Source: Byssochlamys sp. IMV 00236 (lineage: Eukaryota; Ascomycota; Eurotiomycetes; Eurotiales; Thermoascaceae). From it: a stretch of DNA of 64,000 bases. The stretch is taken from positions 124,001-188,000 of the forward strand of contig MSJH02000614.1 of the NCBI GenBank assembly GCA_001931875.2, in the 5' to 3' direction. The notes beneath the pieces were generated by a model. It saw only the letters and a list, made by a program, of their open reading frames with translations. It made no database searches and was not told where the DNA came from. Below are positions 47,078-57,566 of the stretch, piece by piece; positions within the stretch are counted from its first letter, which is position 1; every line of letters starts with the position of its first letter. Both the position numbers and the translations under genes were made by a program.

Positions 47078-47722
47078 GATGGAAAGGCGAATTGAGGGCT
47101 GTCAGAGGAGAATTGAGAGCCTGACAGGGAGTTGCTATCAGGGACGGCGAGAAGAACAGGTGGTTTTGGGGAAGTCGATGGTGGGCGCGCTAGGGGGCGT
47201 TGAGCTAAAGTTGCCGGCTCGTTCAATTCACAAGCACACCGCAACACGGCGGATCAGCATTTGATGATTATCGATCGGGATGGGCTCTTGTGCCGCTAGT
47301 TCAGAAATGTTGTAGTGGACTTTGAATCCAGCTACACTGCTACAGCTAGCTGGTGGACCCTGAAACATCGCGATCCGCAGTATCAACTTCCGCTTACGTG
47401 GTTCAGACCAGATGTTCGATTTCCATGGCACGCCAAGAGACTGATTCCGTGGGAAAGCTTTGTTTGAAGCTTGATACATGCTATCATCTATTCGCCCTGT
47501 TGATATCTACCCTGCTGGACCCAAGGTTGCTATTTCCTGTAGCCTCCAGGAACGCCAGTGACATCTTGCTCTTGCTCAGTAAACGCCCGGAGCACCCCAG
47601 GAAGCTCGAATACAATAAAAAATACCATGTCCACCCAATACTGCATACCTAATGAAACATATCGTCCAAGACAGGCCATACCCCGAAACGCCCATTCTGC
47701 AATTGTCGCGCATCAATGATTA
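47078..47722. other. Intergenic region
   Basis: Promoter of the methyltransferase and 3' region of the securin-like gene. No further gene seen. Confidence 0.5.
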
Positions 47723-49121
47723 TTACAGGGTCAATTGGAAGTTCTGCGTCTCTTCGTCCTCCTCGTAGAAGGGGGGAATCTCGTTGACTTCCTCCTCCGG
47801 CTCATCTGGCGCACAGTACTCAGCAGTCTTGCGGCGCATCCACATTTCGCTGCCTACGGGAGGAGGTCCGTAAAGTCCCGTGTACGTGGTTGGAGAGAGG
47901 ATGCTGCTCGACGCCGGACGGGTTGTCTCGGCTTTGGCGGTCTTGCCATTGAGGGAAGACGACACGCTTCTGCCCTTGGAATAACCAACAGTGGTCCTGG
48001 AGCTGACGGCAGCGGCAGTTTGGCGCATAGAGGATGGGTTGGTGGGAGCTGGAGTCTTCTTGCTCCTCGTGCTAAGGGCAGATGTTGGCCGCGATTTCGG
48101 CGCAGTAGCTGGTTTTCCCTTTGAGAGAGACGAAGAGGGGCGCGAAAGAGCTGCAGCAGCCTCGCGAGATTTCACCGTCGAAATGCTCCTGGTTGAAACA
48201 CTCCTCGTGTGCCTTTTCTTGCTGGCCTCCTCTTTCGCACGACGCTCCTCTTCTCGTTGCTTCTCGATCTCTTCCAGGCACGGCTCGTCAGGGAATTCGT
48301 CGATTCCCAACAATGGCATGGCATCCACCTGCTTCTGGATCATTTCATCCACCATCTTGTCGTACGCGATCGAGTCTTCCTGAAATTTACGCTCCCTCTT
48401 GGTCAGACCGTCCGGGCCAACCTCCTCGTTCCCGTACACCCTCTCCCATCCGAGCGCGATATTCTTTCCTTGGAACTGGGGGAAGGTAGTATCATAAGTG
48501 ATGTCGTCAGGAAAATCAGGCAACTCTGTGACAGGTTAACACGCTTGGAACGGAGCAACTGCTAGTCGACGAGGATCCTACCTTGCGGCTTGGGTGGCAT
48601 ATATTCGATATCGGGGATATCATCTTCCGTCAGATTGCCCAGCAGCTCTGTCCTTGCTGGCTGCACAACCGGAGCTGCCTTCTTCGCTTTCTGACCCGTT
48701 GAACCCCTCTTGTTCGTCTTCTTGGCGGACTCCGCAGGCGGTGCGGGCGTCTGAAGTCCTTTGGCTTTGGCATTGGTAGTTTTCATCCCCAGCGGTGCAC
48801 GATTGCGAGGCCCTGCCATCGCGGATCCGTCAGTCTAATTCCCTGAGATCGCCAGTATCACTGCCACATACCCAGCGGGGTGACAAAGGCATCCTTGCCC
48901 GGCTTGATCGTATTCTCATTGCGATTCTCATTTCCCTTCCCTTTCTTCCCAAAGAGCCCTGCATTGTTCTCGTCGTTCAGGGGGATCTTGAATGGCGTCT
49001 TCTGGTTTCTCAGGCCGGGCGTCTTGGGCTGTAATCCTCTAGTTCCTTGATTCAAGGGCTTCGCGGCGGCGGTTGTCTGGTGCGCGTGCACCAAGTTCTC
49101 CTGGTCGCGTAGAGCCAGCAT
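47723..49121 (-). CDS. Securin-like (Cut2-type) low-complexity protein
   Basis: Exons 49121-48872, 48812-48582 and 48525-47723 give 427 residues. The N-terminus has a destruction-box-like RDQENL and the motif TPFKIPLNDENN; exon 2 starts near a second candidate box (RNRAPLG). DIPDIEYMPPKP around residue 150 resembles the DIEYMPP segment of fission yeast Cut2. A coiled stretch rich in Glu, Arg and Lys (about 250-275) and a long Ser/Thr/Arg-rich region with many SP/TP-like sites follow, ending in an acidic tail. Securins hold separase inactive until anaphase and are degraded by APC/C. Securins share little sequence, so this assignment rests on short motifs and layout. It could instead be another cell-cycle or cytoskeletal protein. 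Confidence 0.6.
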
Positions 49122-49547
49122 GGCGGCGGGATCGTGGTGTTGTCAGGGAGCATCCACGGTAGAAGGTGAATCTGCTATCTCTATGCCGCGTCGACAGGAT
49201 AGGATGCTGGCAACGCAGTTAGTTCTAGATAGATAGATAGATGAGGCAATATACCAATACTCTCTCAGTTTTGTGTTTGGGCGGTTGCCCGTGGAGACGG
49301 GACGATCGCTCTGGCGTCGCTCTCCACCGCCCGCTCCTGAAACCTCAAACTAAGGCCAATAGTGCATCGGCCAGCTTACCGCCAACCAACTCGCCCTCCA
49401 CTCGCTCTCCTTCCAACCCAACGACTCCACGTTCACCACTTCTTCCATCGCCCTTCTGGTTTCTCGCTGAGCGAAAGCCTTCTGAAACTCCTCTTCCCTT
49501 CATCCATACATAGTTCTTGTTTCGTGCCTTCGATACCCCCCGCAATC
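49122..49547. other. Bidirectional promoter, securin-like (-) and tropomyosin (+)
   Basis: The 426 bp spacer includes a short GATA tetranucleotide repeat (about 49222-49241). The half next to tropomyosin is CT-rich, as in many Aspergillus housekeeping promoters. Confidence 0.55.
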
Positions 49548-50212
49548 ATGGATAAGATCAAGGAGGTGAGTACTCCATCGGATGGCGGGGTAGCTCCCAG
49601 GAGACTATCCCGACCCTTGCCCACGAGGCAACACGGGTCAACGCGGCAATGGCTCCCAGGCTGACCACATGTCTCCCAGAAAATGAACTCTCTCCGCCTG
49701 GAGGCGGATGAGGCCCATTCGAAGGTGGAGGAGCTCAAGAACAAGGTCAAGTCGCTGGAGCAGGAGAACCTGGCAAAGGAGCAGGAGATCACCTCCCTCA
49801 CCCACCGAAACCAGCTGCTGGAGGCCGAGATTGAGAAGCTCGAGACTGGCATCAAGGAGGCCAAGGACTCTGCCAGCCAGAGTGCCCAGCACGACACCCA
49901 GAACGAGGCTCTGCAGCGACGTCTCCAGCTGCTCGAGGAGGAAGCCGAGGAGGCGGACAAGAACCTTCGTGAGACCAACGAGAAGTACGTCTATAGTTCA
50001 CATGCATCCATGTCGATCACCCCGTCTGGTATTAACGAAGTGCGTGCAGGCTGCGTCAAACCGATGTCAAGGCGGGCCACTACGAACGCAAGGTGCAGGC
50101 TCTGGAGGCTGCCCGGGACCAGTGGGAGAGCAAGTACGAAGAGATGTCGAAGAAGTATGCGGAGCTACAGAAAGAGCTGCACGACCTCGAGGTGTCCATC
50201 AGCAACGTCTAG
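49548..50212 (+). CDS. Tropomyosin
   Basis: Exons 49548-49565 (only six codons), 49680-49984 and 50050-50212 give 161 residues, the standard length of fungal tropomyosin. The whole protein is one coiled coil with regular hydrophobic heptads. It begins MDKIKEKMNSLRLEADEAH and ends DLEVSISNV, both typical of the family. Exon 1 joins through a 114 bp intron at GTGAGT; the last join completes EKLRQTDVKAG. Tropomyosin winds along formin-made actin cables in hyphal tips and at septa. There is no break or odd residue. Confidence 0.95.
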
Positions 50213-50542
50213 AAAGGCATACCTGTACATTGCTATTAGCGGGCTGGAAGATGCCGGATGCAGTCTCCCTATCAAACCACCATCTGACTCGGGGTCGTCC
50301 CCTTTCCCTTCTCTTTAGCAGACAGCCTAGTCACACAAGCCCTTATCTGCCTACTGGTTCGATCTTGTCCCTGTATGGATCAATATGTGTTTAGTTCTTA
50401 TTCCCCAATATCCCCCGCCGTATTAGCCATATGGTGGTGGTACATAGAGAGCATGATTAATGAAAAATTGCCCTGGTATATTGAACTCCACCCCGTAGAG
50501 TGTGGCACGGAAGCTGCTTTGTGTGAGTATACACGTCCCATC
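50213..50542. other. Convergent 3' region between tropomyosin and RRP17
   Basis: The 330 bp spacer holds two 3' UTRs. No gene was seen. Confidence 0.6.
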
Positions 50543-51237
50543 TCACCGGTCCCTCCGAGCGTCTGCCTTCCTCTTCTTGCTGATCTTCTGTTTTGTTCGC
50601 GCTAGTTTGCGCTCTTCCTTGCTTTCATAGCGAAACTTCTTTTTCTTCTTCTTCGGTTTGTCATCACCTGCTCTCTTGGCTTTCTTCGTCGCAGAATTGG
50701 TCTTAGTAACAGCCGGCACAGTATCCCGTTTGCGACTACTGTGCTCATCCGATTCATCCTTCTCGGCTTTGTAGAGGCCTTCCTTGGAAGCATCCATCTC
50801 CTCCACTGTGACGGTAGTGTATTTATCCTCGTCAATATATTCGGCTTCATAGTCCACCGCCGGAGGCTCTTCAAACCCCTTCCATTCCTCCTCGTTTGAA
50901 TCCGACTCTTCTTCAGACTCAGAGTCGGTATCTTCCCGCAGCTTTTTCAGCTGTCTCTCATTTTCCTCCAGGATCCGTTGAAATTCTGCATTTCGCTCTT
51001 CACGGAGCTGCAAGACGTTAGAAAGAGACTCCTGAGTTGCTCTGGGGTTGTACATGCCTTTTTCCGATGCTGTATCCGCTCTTCTCGCGCTCTCTTCTCG
51101 GCAATCTCCTGTGCATGTTTTGCCCGCTGCAGCTTTCGCTTGTGAAAGCCCGTGAGAAATTCATGGCGCGCGGTATCATCAAATGTGACTTCCTCGACCG
51201 CAGTGGTCAACTTGCGCTTTTTCAACTGTGGGCCCAT
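50543..51237 (-). CDS. rrp17: Ribosomal RNA-processing protein 17 (Nop25/Rrp17 family)
   Basis: Exons 51237-51058 and 51007-50543 give 214 residues. The N-terminus (VTFDDTARHEFLTGFHKRK) and the following basic coiled stretch are the family signature. The acidic middle (DSESEEESDSNEEE) and the Lys/Arg-rich end fit a nucleolar protein. The intron starts with GC (GCATGT) and ends TTGCAG, with CTAAC near the acceptor. Only this splice keeps HRKKLREERNAEF contiguous, which the family requires. Rrp17 is a nucleolar factor for 60S subunit maturation, with 5'-3' exonuclease activity in yeast. It shares a 267 bp promoter with the next gene. Confidence 0.88.
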
Positions 51238-51504
51238 GATAGATGAGATTTTGTCTTGTCTAGTAAGACAGGGCAATGGGGGAATTTTTTAGAACTGAGA
51301 TTGTCCGTGATACAAGGACATATTATTATTCTGATAAGTTTCAAGACCCGCTGGAAAAAGCTGGTGCAGGCTCGAGCTTCTGTGAGATCTCGCCAAGTCC
51401 CGCCGTGGTTGGTTGAAGTGGCCGACCGCCTTCGGGGCCATCATCACCACCTCGACATCAACCAGCTTGACCCGGAACCCTCTCCAGGAACAACACACGC
51501 CAAC

Positions 51505-52639
51505 ATGCATCTACGAGGGATCGGGTTGCTTACTCTTGGGACGGGGGTTGTCAATGCATTTGTTGACACCTCGCCCTTTATCCTCGCATCGACATCTGAG
51601 TACGTGCCTCCCATGTTGCTGTTGATACTCGTCCCCGCAGATCTCAGACAGACCATCTAACGATGAGCTCTACTGCAGGCTTTTAGGCTCGTCTGCCCAG
51701 CTTAAGACTGCTTCGTCTCTGTCGGATGAAATTGCATCCGCGCTCAGCACCTGCCCTTCTGACTACTACGTTATGGCCTCCCAGCCTGGTGTTCATGTCT
51801 CCGACTTCTCCAAGCCGAAGTCCGCACCCCGGTTATACGAGAAGCTGTCCGGTAAGGATAAGGCGATCAAGTCAAGCTTCAGTGTGAGCGAAGTATCTGG
51901 CGAGCTGGATGCCAAGTACATCCAGGAGCTACTAGAGAAGAAGTGCGGTGCTCAGACGACGCACATCGACGCTTCCAGTGAGTTGTTCTACGCTAGCGAC
52001 TACATCCAGCAAGATATACTGATCGATATCCAGCTGGCTCTTACCCGTCAAGCTTTGAAAAAGGTCCTCGTGTGATTAGTGTCGACTTCCCAGTGCTTCC
52101 GTCGGCAGCCACCGACAGACGGCACCAGCTCCAACATAACGGTTGGTGATCCGGAGCCCAGCCGGAATTCTGATTACATGAACTCACTGTTTCTAGATGG
52201 CTTCCTCGCCGATATTGTTGACCGCATTTCGTCGAAGAAGTACACCGTTATTTACGTCACCTCACCTCGCGAGTTGATTGATGGTGAACAGTCGGAGTCC
52301 TTCATGTATCACCCCGATGTTGACAGCCAAGAGCCGGTCCACATGGATCTGAAACGCGACTATGCCTCGAACGCCCGCCGGGAGGGCAGCGGCAGTCAAT
52401 CAGTCTTCGAAGAGTACCAATTCCTCACTCCAGGTCTGTTTTCTCTAAACCACATCATTGACTACCTTTTTTCTTCATGTTGGTACTAACCGTACATAGG
52501 CATCTACATGGGCCTCATCGCCGGTTTCGCCTTTCTGGCTATCCTGTATGTCGGCTTTAGCGCCCTGACGAGTCTTCAAGTCCCGTATGCCGCATTCGAG
52601 AAGGACACTGCGCCCAACTCGCAGAAAAAGCAGCAGTAG
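51505..52639 (+). CDS. big1: Big1-like ER membrane protein (beta-1,6-glucan assembly)
   Basis: Five exons (51505-51599, 51679-51977, 52034-52141, 52197-52433, 52500-52639) give 292 residues. An N-terminal signal (LRGIGLLTLGTGVVNAFVDTS) precedes a luminal domain. The 56 bp intron at 51978-52033 has no early stop, so the unspliced frame looks plausible but ends wrongly; removing it gives SFEKGPRVISVDFPVLPSA, the conserved Big1 segment. YTVIYVTSPREL follows and one membrane helix (GLIAGFAFLAILYVG) lies near the end. The last residues KKQQ form a dilysine ER-retrieval signal. Big1/BIG1-family proteins reside in the ER and are needed for beta-1,6-glucan in yeast, and are related to a V-ATPase assembly factor fold. 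Confidence 0.88.
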
Positions 52640-53471
52640 CAACATTCGTGTTGTTTGTCTCGTTGTAACGTCTCCGTTTCTGTATTCTAGCAGTGTCTAT
52701 CTTGCTCTGTTTCCCAGGGGAGTTCTGCCATCTGTCACTATTTATATATCCGTCATGCTCTCTTCGTCCTGTTCCAGAAAGGGGAGTTCTCAATCCATGA
52801 ACTTATGTTCATCCAGGTACTTGTTAGTCCCTCTTATAGATTTGATCAACTGTTCCTCGACAGGATATCGCACTACTTTGTATTGCTATACATCCAGAGA
52901 CTGATATCCAATGTATTCGGAGCATATATGAAAGAGTAATACGACAGGATATAGTGTGATCGTAAACTTACCAACTGGTGTCGCTGGGGAAACTAAATAT
53001 AACTCCCACGTGACAACCCATCTGGATCCTGCCGCTGCTATTGGTCCGTGCAGTGCGGTCAGCCTCAGGCAGGGACAGCCGAGACAAACAGGGAGAAAGA
53101 GGGAGAAACAGCCGACAAGGACGACCCCTCGATGTCTTGTTGTCGTCCTCCAGTTTTGCCTGGTGGTTGTTTGGATCCTCACCACTAGCTCTTCTTGGTC
53201 GCTGGCTTGCGTGAGCCACCACCGTGTAAGCAGTGGCTCTGGAAAGTCTTGTTTGTTGACTTTCCTGTCTTCGAGGACGCTCCGCCGGTCAGACTGAGGA
53301 TATCGCATTGCGACGATCATCTAGGCCCCTATTACCACGACTATCCTTCTCAATTCTGGTCGTTCCCGACTTTGCAAATACTCTATGAATTGGAGGCGGA
53401 TCGAGATATAAGCCAAACAGCACAGTACGAATTTCGGCCGTCCCCGAGTGTCGAGGAAGATCAGACTTGCC
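52640..53471. other. Intergenic region and leader of the CSI2-like gene
   Basis: About 830 bp between two plus-strand genes. A single CACGTG lies near 53007. Short frames here are not supported as genes; some may be upstream ORFs in the leader. Confidence 0.5.
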
Positions 53472-54482
53472 ATGAGAATCTCTCGAGGCGGGCTGACTGC
53501 CCTACCTGCCTTTCTGCTTGGTCTCCTACTCGTTTTGATGGTCGCCGGTGTATCTGCGTCGACCGATACCAATAATGACGCTGCCACGACTGCTGCAAAC
53601 ACTGCTGCAGCGACAACAGGCGACTCGCTTCCAGCGCTGACTACTGCCAGCTCAAGTGAGAGCAGCACAGAGACCAGTACAAGTGCTAGCGATAGTGCCA
53701 GTTCGACGTCGGGCAATTCTTTGCCTGCACTGTCGACTACAGCAGCGGCTACGACCAGTTACAACTACCCTACTCCGTCGGTTCCTCCTACTGAAAACGC
53801 CCCGTACATGCGCAAGTCGAAAGCTCCAGAAGGGACTGTCTTTATCGCCGTTGGTGCCGCGTTGGGTTTCTGCGGACTGGTTATCTTAGCATGGCGTGGA
53901 ATGGTAGCCTGGTCCGTCAACAGGTCAGTCCGTAAGGCTGCCTGGCTCCAGGCGCGGTCCGAAAAGAAAGCCCTCTTGGCCGGGAGAATGAGGCGCCGCC
54001 GCTCGAGGCGGAGATCTACAATGTACAGTCAGGCTCCTGGTTCGACCATGTCCATGGAAAAGCTAGGCACAGGCCATCGCAGCAGCCAGGTTCCTCCCAT
54101 ACCCAAGTCATCCACCAGAACCAGCGGGCTCTTCTACTCACCTACAGCTGGTGGGGGAATGCAGGGTCATACAAACAGAGCTTCGAATTATCTCCCAGCT
54201 GGTTATTACGCGTCTAGTAATACGGCAGTCGATGGTTCCAGTGTAGGTCTTTCCAACCTAGGACCGCAGTCTCAAGGATACACTCGAACCGGATCAGCCC
54301 CGAGCCCTCCTGCGTCACCACTCATGTCACCTCATATAGGCCATAATAGGTCGTATAGAGGATCTCAGGCGCACATTTCCACCACTTCTCTGAACGTACC
54401 ACCGCAAGGGAGAGCGCCTAGCACGTACTTGGAGGATCTGTTTGACAGCCACACTCCGGGATCCGATATGGAGCGCAGGTGA
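53472..54482 (+). CDS. Csi2-like Ser/Thr-rich single-pass membrane protein
   Basis: A single-exon gene of 336 residues. The start at 53472 opens a signal peptide (LTALPAFLLGLLLVLMVAG, about 8-26). An external Ser/Thr/Ala-rich mucin-like stretch (27-110) is followed by PYMRKSKAPEGTVFIAVGAA and one membrane helix (about 128-150). A very basic cytoplasmic segment (GRMRRRRSRRRS) and a Ser/Gly/Pro-rich tail follow. This order, and the PEGTVFIAVGA-WRGMVAWSVNRSVRKAA block, match the fungal Csi2 family, linked in yeast to chitin synthesis at the bud neck. Its exact role in filamentous fungi is not established by the sequence. Confidence 0.82.
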   Translation: MRISRGGLTALPAFLLGLLLVLMVAGVSASTDTNNDAATTAANTAAATTGDSLPALTTASSSESSTETSTSASDSASSTSGNSLPALSTTAAATTSYNYPTPSVPPTENAPYMRKSKAPEGTVFIAVGAALGFCGLVILAWRGMVAWSVNRSVRKAAWLQARSEKKALLAGRMRRRRSRRRSTMYSQAPGSTMSMEKLGTGHRSSQVPPIPKSSTRTSGLFYSPTAGGGMQGHTNRASNYLPAGYYASSNTAVDGSSVGLSNLGPQSQGYTRTGSAPSPPASPLMSPHIGHNRSYRGSQAHISTTSLNVPPQGRAPSTYLEDLFDSHTPGSDMERR

Positions 54483-55636
54483 ATTCAAAGCAAAGCATCT
54501 TACGGCGAGCATTCTTCTACATATTGGGACTTTTCGGATGGAATGGACTTAGTTTCCATAGCGTAACTATTTATTGATTGTTCTATATTGGCTTGGCCGT
54601 GTACAGTGCTAGATTATCCGGTCCAATTTGCTTCTGCTGGTATTCCGGTTCCATATTCGGTGGTTATTTTTCTTCATGATGACATATGCGGTTCTACATG
54701 GTCTTGAATTGGAGGTTTTAATGATTCCCCTCCGTCAAACAGCCGAGCATATAATAGCTAGCTCATCAGATACATAGTCTCGGAATATATAGTGACAAAT
54801 AACGACAATCATACGGAACTGCAGTTTATAAAAAGAGACAAATATATACTCCTATCCACTGACCATCGATCCCTCAGCGGATGATGTCTATTATCATATC
54901 CCCCTTATGTGTCTCATTTCTCATAATCCTCCAATACATCTCACTCATCTTCACCCGGCCTCCTCACCAACCCGAACTTCTCAATATCAACCGCACCTCA
55001 TCCCTCCATTTCTCCAACGCATCAAAATCCACACATTTCTTATACTACAGGCACACCTTGCCAGGAAGCTATGAGATGGAAATGTCCTTGGATAAAGAAA
55101 AGATTGCCAATGCAATTCGCAGAAGGTCTATTAACAGGCTATTCGTTGCAAGTATAGCTATAGCTAGTAGCTAGTCAATTGTTTCGGTTACGATGAAAAG
55201 ATAATTAGTTAGAGTGGAACAATACGACTGTCGGCACTTCGCATTACTTATTATTGTTATTTTGCGTGATCGACCAGAGCAGCTTCGTTAGATTTGAATT
55301 CATTCCTTGCCTTGCCTGTAGCTAGATACGTGGGTTTGCAAATCAGATTATATTTTGATGTAAGGAGAACTTTCCCTGCCTGAAGGAACTAAAGGGGGTA
55401 ATTATAGCATCTAACTTTATATATATATTTCGCATCCGAGCGTTGTTACAATCCGCATCAGGGAACTTTGTTATGAGATATACCGACGAGTCTATCGGGA
55501 TTATAGTTACATGTAGTTACACGTGCTCGCACCAAACGGTGAGACTTCGAGCTCATGCTGGGTCGATTCCTCCATAGGAATAGGCAATAACCAAATGCAA
55601 AAGAAGAATGAAACGCTATCAAAGTCATCAAACCTC
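54483..55636. other. Convergent AT-rich intergenic region
   Basis: Between the Csi2-like gene (+) and the EXS gene (-). A 97-codon frame at 54881-55174 has a hydrophobic start but no recognisable family. I do not call it a gene. Confidence 0.5.
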
Positions 55637-57104
55637 TCAGTCTTCATCCAATTTCCGATTGAACTCTCCAAGAAGAATGTCGTCAGGGGCGGGTCCGCGG
55701 ATACTCCTGACTGTGGAATGTGAGCATTGGACCATCGATAGAAAAATCGAGACCAAGATAAGATAGTCTACTTACCCCATTCAGTTTCAACTCTAAAGAA
55801 GATCCACATCCAACGCCTTGCGACTTCAAGGAACATAAGCATGAAAAGACCGAACTCGGTCTCATTGATGTGGTCGAATTTCGAGGAGAGTTTTGAGGTC
55901 CATGTGAAGCGAAGGAAAAAGTCAATAATGATGGCGCCATAATACATCGTAGTTGTCGGGAAACATCTTTTCCGACGCAATGCGAATGGTTGCTGGGGAT
56001 CGCTCCGTGCCTCGGTAAAGAGAGTGAGATCCCAATCCTTGGTCACGTCCCAGTAGAAGGAATAGAAAGAGTTGATGCATGCAAAGAAGATCCTATGACG
56101 TGTATCAGAAATCGGATACATCGATAGCGTTCTCCCAGTACCCGCACTTACCACATATGATACAGCTGCACTTCACTGATCTGTCCCACGACAAACGGGT
56201 TGTAGTTGCGCTGCAAAGCCGTCAAAGCAATCACCGGAAACGCAGAGGCGTACTTCAAAGCGTTAGCGAGATGCTGTCCGCCCCAGCCATCTCCCCTGTC
56301 CCGCTGTTTCTGGACGCGAACAAACTCGATTAGACATTGTCTGAACCGGATCAAGCTGGGAACAGCAACGATAATAGGCACAACGAACTCCCCGCCGCAA
56401 GCACGATTGGGCTTTCCGGTGGCGGACATGCCTCCTGTAAACAGCATGCAAAAGTTGACATAAAGATCCCCCAGTATTTTGGCGTAGCTCGTCAGAGCAT
56501 CAGCCAACAGGATATCCCCAAACTTCCCGTCCTGCGGCTGCGCCAGCCCACCGATACTGATACGCTTCAGCGTCATGAGGAACCGATACCGACCAGAGCG
56601 AGAGAGACGGCGGACCGGCAGAATAAGGATGATTAGGAATATAATGACGTATATTTGAGGGAACCATTCCAGTGACTTGACCCGTTCGATGGAGCCATGT
56701 GTAAGCATCCAGAAAAGGAGAAGGGAAGCTCCGAGTGGAATCGTCAATAGGGTCGCAAGATGGTATACGGAGACATGATGCGGCTTTTGGTTGGGGGTCT
56801 GTCGCGCAGGGTATCGGATCAAGGCTGGGACATCCTGAATCGTTACTATTTAGCACGCGACTTATTTCTGCTTCTCTGGAAGTGCGCTTACGATCTTCAA
56901 TTTGGACAAGTAATGCAGATTCACTCCCCAACCCCAGAAGCCTACGCACAAGGTCAGCTCCGTTTAGAGTCCTTCTGAGCTTGTCAGGGGCGTCCACGGA
57001 CCAGCAACCACTATCAATGCCAACCGGTAGGGCAGTGGAAACAATACACTGAAGCCATCTAGTTCCGGCGGTATCTCGATCTCGCGTCGATCCAAATCCA
57101 TCAT
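55637..57104 (-). CDS. EXS-domain membrane protein (Erd1/Xpr1 family)
   Basis: Five exons (57104-57002, 56941-56892, 56834-56152, 56092-55776, 55710-55637) give 408 residues. The second exon is only 50 bp and completes GFWGWGVNLHYLSKLKI. Several membrane helices follow, then the EXS hallmark region: GGQHLANALKYASAFP, INSFYSFYWDVTKDWDL and LEVARRWMWIFFRVE. The end GPAPDDILLGEFNRKLDED is typical of the Erd1 branch. Yeast Erd1 works in the Golgi, retrieving phosphate released by glycosylation and helping to retain luminal ER proteins. There is no SPX domain, which separates it from Syg1/Xpr1. The first intron uses the weak donor GTCCGT. Met 57101 is an equally possible start. Confidence 0.88.
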
Positions 57105-57352
57105 TACATCGAGCGGTCCGCTGCAAAACCCCGGTACTGCAAAGAGAAAGAAATGGCAGAAAGACAAGAATCAGAAAGATAAAGAGCGACTGGAGGTGAG
57201 GGACATCGGACAGGCGTTTCAGACGCAGCAATTAGTAGTTATAATTGATCTGGACGGAGAGTCCGGTCGCGGTGGACTGGCCGGTCTCGACTCCAGCCAA
57301 GGATCAAGCCTTACTGAGACGGTCAAGCCAGAGCCCACTTCGTCCGCGCCTC

Positions 57353-57402
57353 TCACGTGATGGGTATCATATCACGTGGGAGCTGCCGCGGCAAGTCACG
57401 TG
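57353..57402. promoter_or_regulatory. Three TCACGTG E-boxes in the shared EXS/PEX10 promoter
   Basis: TCACGTGA (57353), TCACGTGG (57372) and TCACGTGG (57396) lie within 50 bp of each other in the 462 bp divergent promoter. TCACGTG is the core bound by basic helix-loop-helix factors of the Cbf1/USF type. Spacing of 19 and 24 bp places them about two helical turns apart. Confidence 0.6.
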
Positions 57403-57566
57403 GTGGTCACCCCGGATTCGCCGTCTTAGTCAGATCATAGCACTCTAGACCGAGATAGATAGTTAGAGACCGAGTAGACCGAGGTTGGCTGCTTGATATC
57501 CGCCTTTATCCACGCCCTGCTCGTCTGAGGGCAGCAACGTACTCTACTCTCTCCAACTCACCCACC

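Noticed and set aside
54881..55174. 97-codon frame with a hydrophobic N-terminus
   Set aside because: AT-rich context, no family resemblance, no supporting splice or promoter signal.
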